Assembly: GCF_947623445.1 (NCBI RefSeq) | Contig: NC_135248.1 | Coordinates: 4,030,977 to 4,094,976, forward strand | Direction: 5' to 3' | Length of the DNA: 64,000 nucleotides | Source: Clavelina lepadiformis | Taxonomy: Eukaryota; Chordata; Ascidiacea; Aplousobranchia; Clavelinidae | In this document: positions 62,352-64,000 of the stretch, piece by piece | Position numbering within the stretch: the stretch's first letter is position 1 | Layout of the letters: the number at the start of each line of letters is the position of its first letter | Program-made: the position numbers and the translations under genes | The notes under the pieces: generated by a model | The model's input: the letters and a program-made list of their open reading frames with translations, nothing else | The model's database searches: none | What the model was told of the DNA's origin: nothing

Positions 62352-63526
62352 CTGAAGAAAGAAATATTTTTGATCGGCTAACAAGGAATAAAATAATGCA
62401 AAGATAAAATCCTACAATACAATAGGTATTAAACAGTCGCACGACCTGCGAAATTGGGGGACATCGTGACAAATCAAGGGATTACGAAGGATTTACAACA
62501 TGAATTCTGAACGTTATTTTTCCCATGTATCCGCTGGATTTTTTATAGAAATATCCCTACGCTATGAGTGGCAAAGTGAACGAAACAAAACGTAGGTACG
62601 CATTAGACCTACATGTAAAACGTTTCCGGTGTATACTAAAATGTTGGCAATGCAACTAATGCAGCAAATGCAGCTAACAATAATTGTGTCATTTTTGTAG
62701 CTTAACTACATTAGGTGCATTAATTATTATTAACTACATTATTTACAACAGCTTTGAAATTTTGGTATACTTGAAACATTTTTTAACTTACAACATTCTG
62801 GTAGGCCTACTTACTAGCTACATTGTAGTATCAGTCCATTAGTTATATTAGCTGACGAAGTTGTACGAAATACATTTTGGTAATGAGTACGTAGATTATA
62901 ACCGTTAGGCTTATAGGCCTACATCAGCAGCTACATTAGTCAAGTATTAGCTATAAATGTTAGCATTTAGTAGATTAGCTAAATTGTGGTCTTTTCAAAA
63001 GTCCAAATGGATATTCTGAAACTTAACACACATTTTGTTTAAATATCTGGGCGCTGTCGACAGAGTTTAACACTTTCAAGCCGCTAGAAGTGGTGGTACC
63101 AACGTTTAAGTATTTGGCTTCTTAGAGTACAAGAAGATGGTGATGTGGTTGTAGAAGGTAGAAGGGTTATCGTTAGACGGAAGAAAGGAATAATTTTTCC
63201 TCAGGAATAACGCGGAAGGATAAAATTACAAATAAGGAGTTCAAGAAGAAGTTACATGTTGTGAGTTTACAGTGGAAGTTGAGGAAACTCTATACGGCTG
63301 AGAAGAAAGAGCCACGTTTCAAGAAAACATGTAAACTTTGTTTCATTTTAAACCACATTTTTGACTCTTTAGGTAAATTTAACTTTGTCAGGCCTAAATC
63401 AGGTAGAAAAAGTAAATGTCCGGTTTGGACTTAAACGTTCGGGTTCGGGCCAAACCATCGGCCCGGTTTCATCTCTGATTTGCTCGTCTTATCAGTAGAT
63501 ATTATATTTGCATAAAGCACCTTTAC

Positions 63527-63680
63527 GTTGTTCTTTGTTGATTTTCATTGGCGAAGGTGCTTGCAATTTTATGCCCCGATCCTGGCTTTTGGAGAGACTT
63601 GCTTGTGGACTATTCAAAATAGACAGATTTAAATACATGAATACATACAATAAAACAACCCAATACTGATATTGATGCAA
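63527..63680 (-). CDS. possible first coding exon of gene F
   Basis: Counterpart of 46523-46676 with the same hydrophobic segment and GTAAAG donor (63526-63521). Again no upstream ATG is in frame. Confidence 0.4.
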
Positions 63681-64000
63681 TGTGCAATTAGGACAACAAA
63701 CCTTTTCTCAGAACAATATGGAAACATCACGAAGTTGTAAAAAAATGTAACATTCAAACCGAATGAAAGCGCCAGAAAAAGTTTAAGTACATTTGTTTCC
63801 ATATTTCAGAATTAGATCAAGGTGGATCTACTGCCACATTTTGGTTGAATATTTCTAACAGAAAGCAAAGCAATTTGTTAAAAGCTTAGAAACATGGTAA
63901 GAGTATTAGCCTTTTTCCGACGTTCAAATCTGCCAGCTCAATTAAAAACGTTCAATTTCAAACTTGTAAATTTAACTGTTGCCTTACAATGGTTTTAAAC

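Larger units (their letters stand above)
17740..64000. repeat. tandem segmental array carrying FUT8-like genes
   Basis: Three homologous stretches follow each other: about 17740-37348, 37348-54366 and 54366 to the window end. Each begins inside exon 6 of a type 1 gene and runs through a type 2 gene. Without transposon insertions the period is about 13.7 kb. The second and third stretches differ by about 1% by eye. The first differs from the second by about 5-8% up to about 31650 and by under 1% beyond that. Confidence 0.85.

Overview
The window is animal nuclear DNA: AT-rich, low coding density, split genes with GT-AG introns, and several families of eukaryotic transposons. I cannot name the species. 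The mix of gene families and transposon types would fit an invertebrate deuterostome such as a tunicate, but that is a low-confidence guess.

Left part (1-15.4 kb). This holds a degenerate MITE, a non-LTR reverse transcriptase remnant (about 1.8-2.15 kb), and an intronless but broken nucleotidyltransferase-plus-TPR gene (2552-5311). That gene carries a 343-bp hAT-type MITE with a perfect 8-bp target duplication. Next comes a 7.85-kb Ty3/Gypsy element on the minus strand (6940-14791), with equal 520-bp LTRs, an ACAC target duplication, gag, a frameshifted pol and a broken env-like third ORF.

Main part (15.4-64 kb). This is a tandem array of six minus-strand genes of the FUT8 (alpha-1,6-fucosyltransferase) family, each with a C-terminal SH3-like module. 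Two types alternate: type 1 (A 15473-21915, C 36135-39872, E 53153-56899) and type 2 (B 25651-28228, D 42752-45339, F 59775-62351). I worked out splice sites for all of them. Gene A gives an uninterrupted 11-exon reading frame of 532 codons. C and E are chimeras: their first six exons match A, their last four come from a third, more diverged gene, and exon 7 is almost entirely missing, yet the reading frame can be kept. The array looks like two rounds of unequal exchange. An older one placed its junction inside exons 6/7 of C. A recent one duplicated about 31.65-47.09 kb, so that D/E/F-side sequence is almost identical to the C/D-side sequence.

Transposons mark the copies. The older copy alone carries a hAT element with a BED-finger remnant (28616-29697) and two copies of a CACTG-ended element with TTA target duplications and an unfamiliar conserved ORF (18578-20514, 32519-34192). 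The middle copy alone carries a second, internally deleted Gypsy element (49219-52495) whose empty target site can be read at 35.46 kb. If expressed, the FUT8-like enzymes would sit as type II membrane proteins in the Golgi and add fucose to glycans; nothing else in the window appears to work with them.
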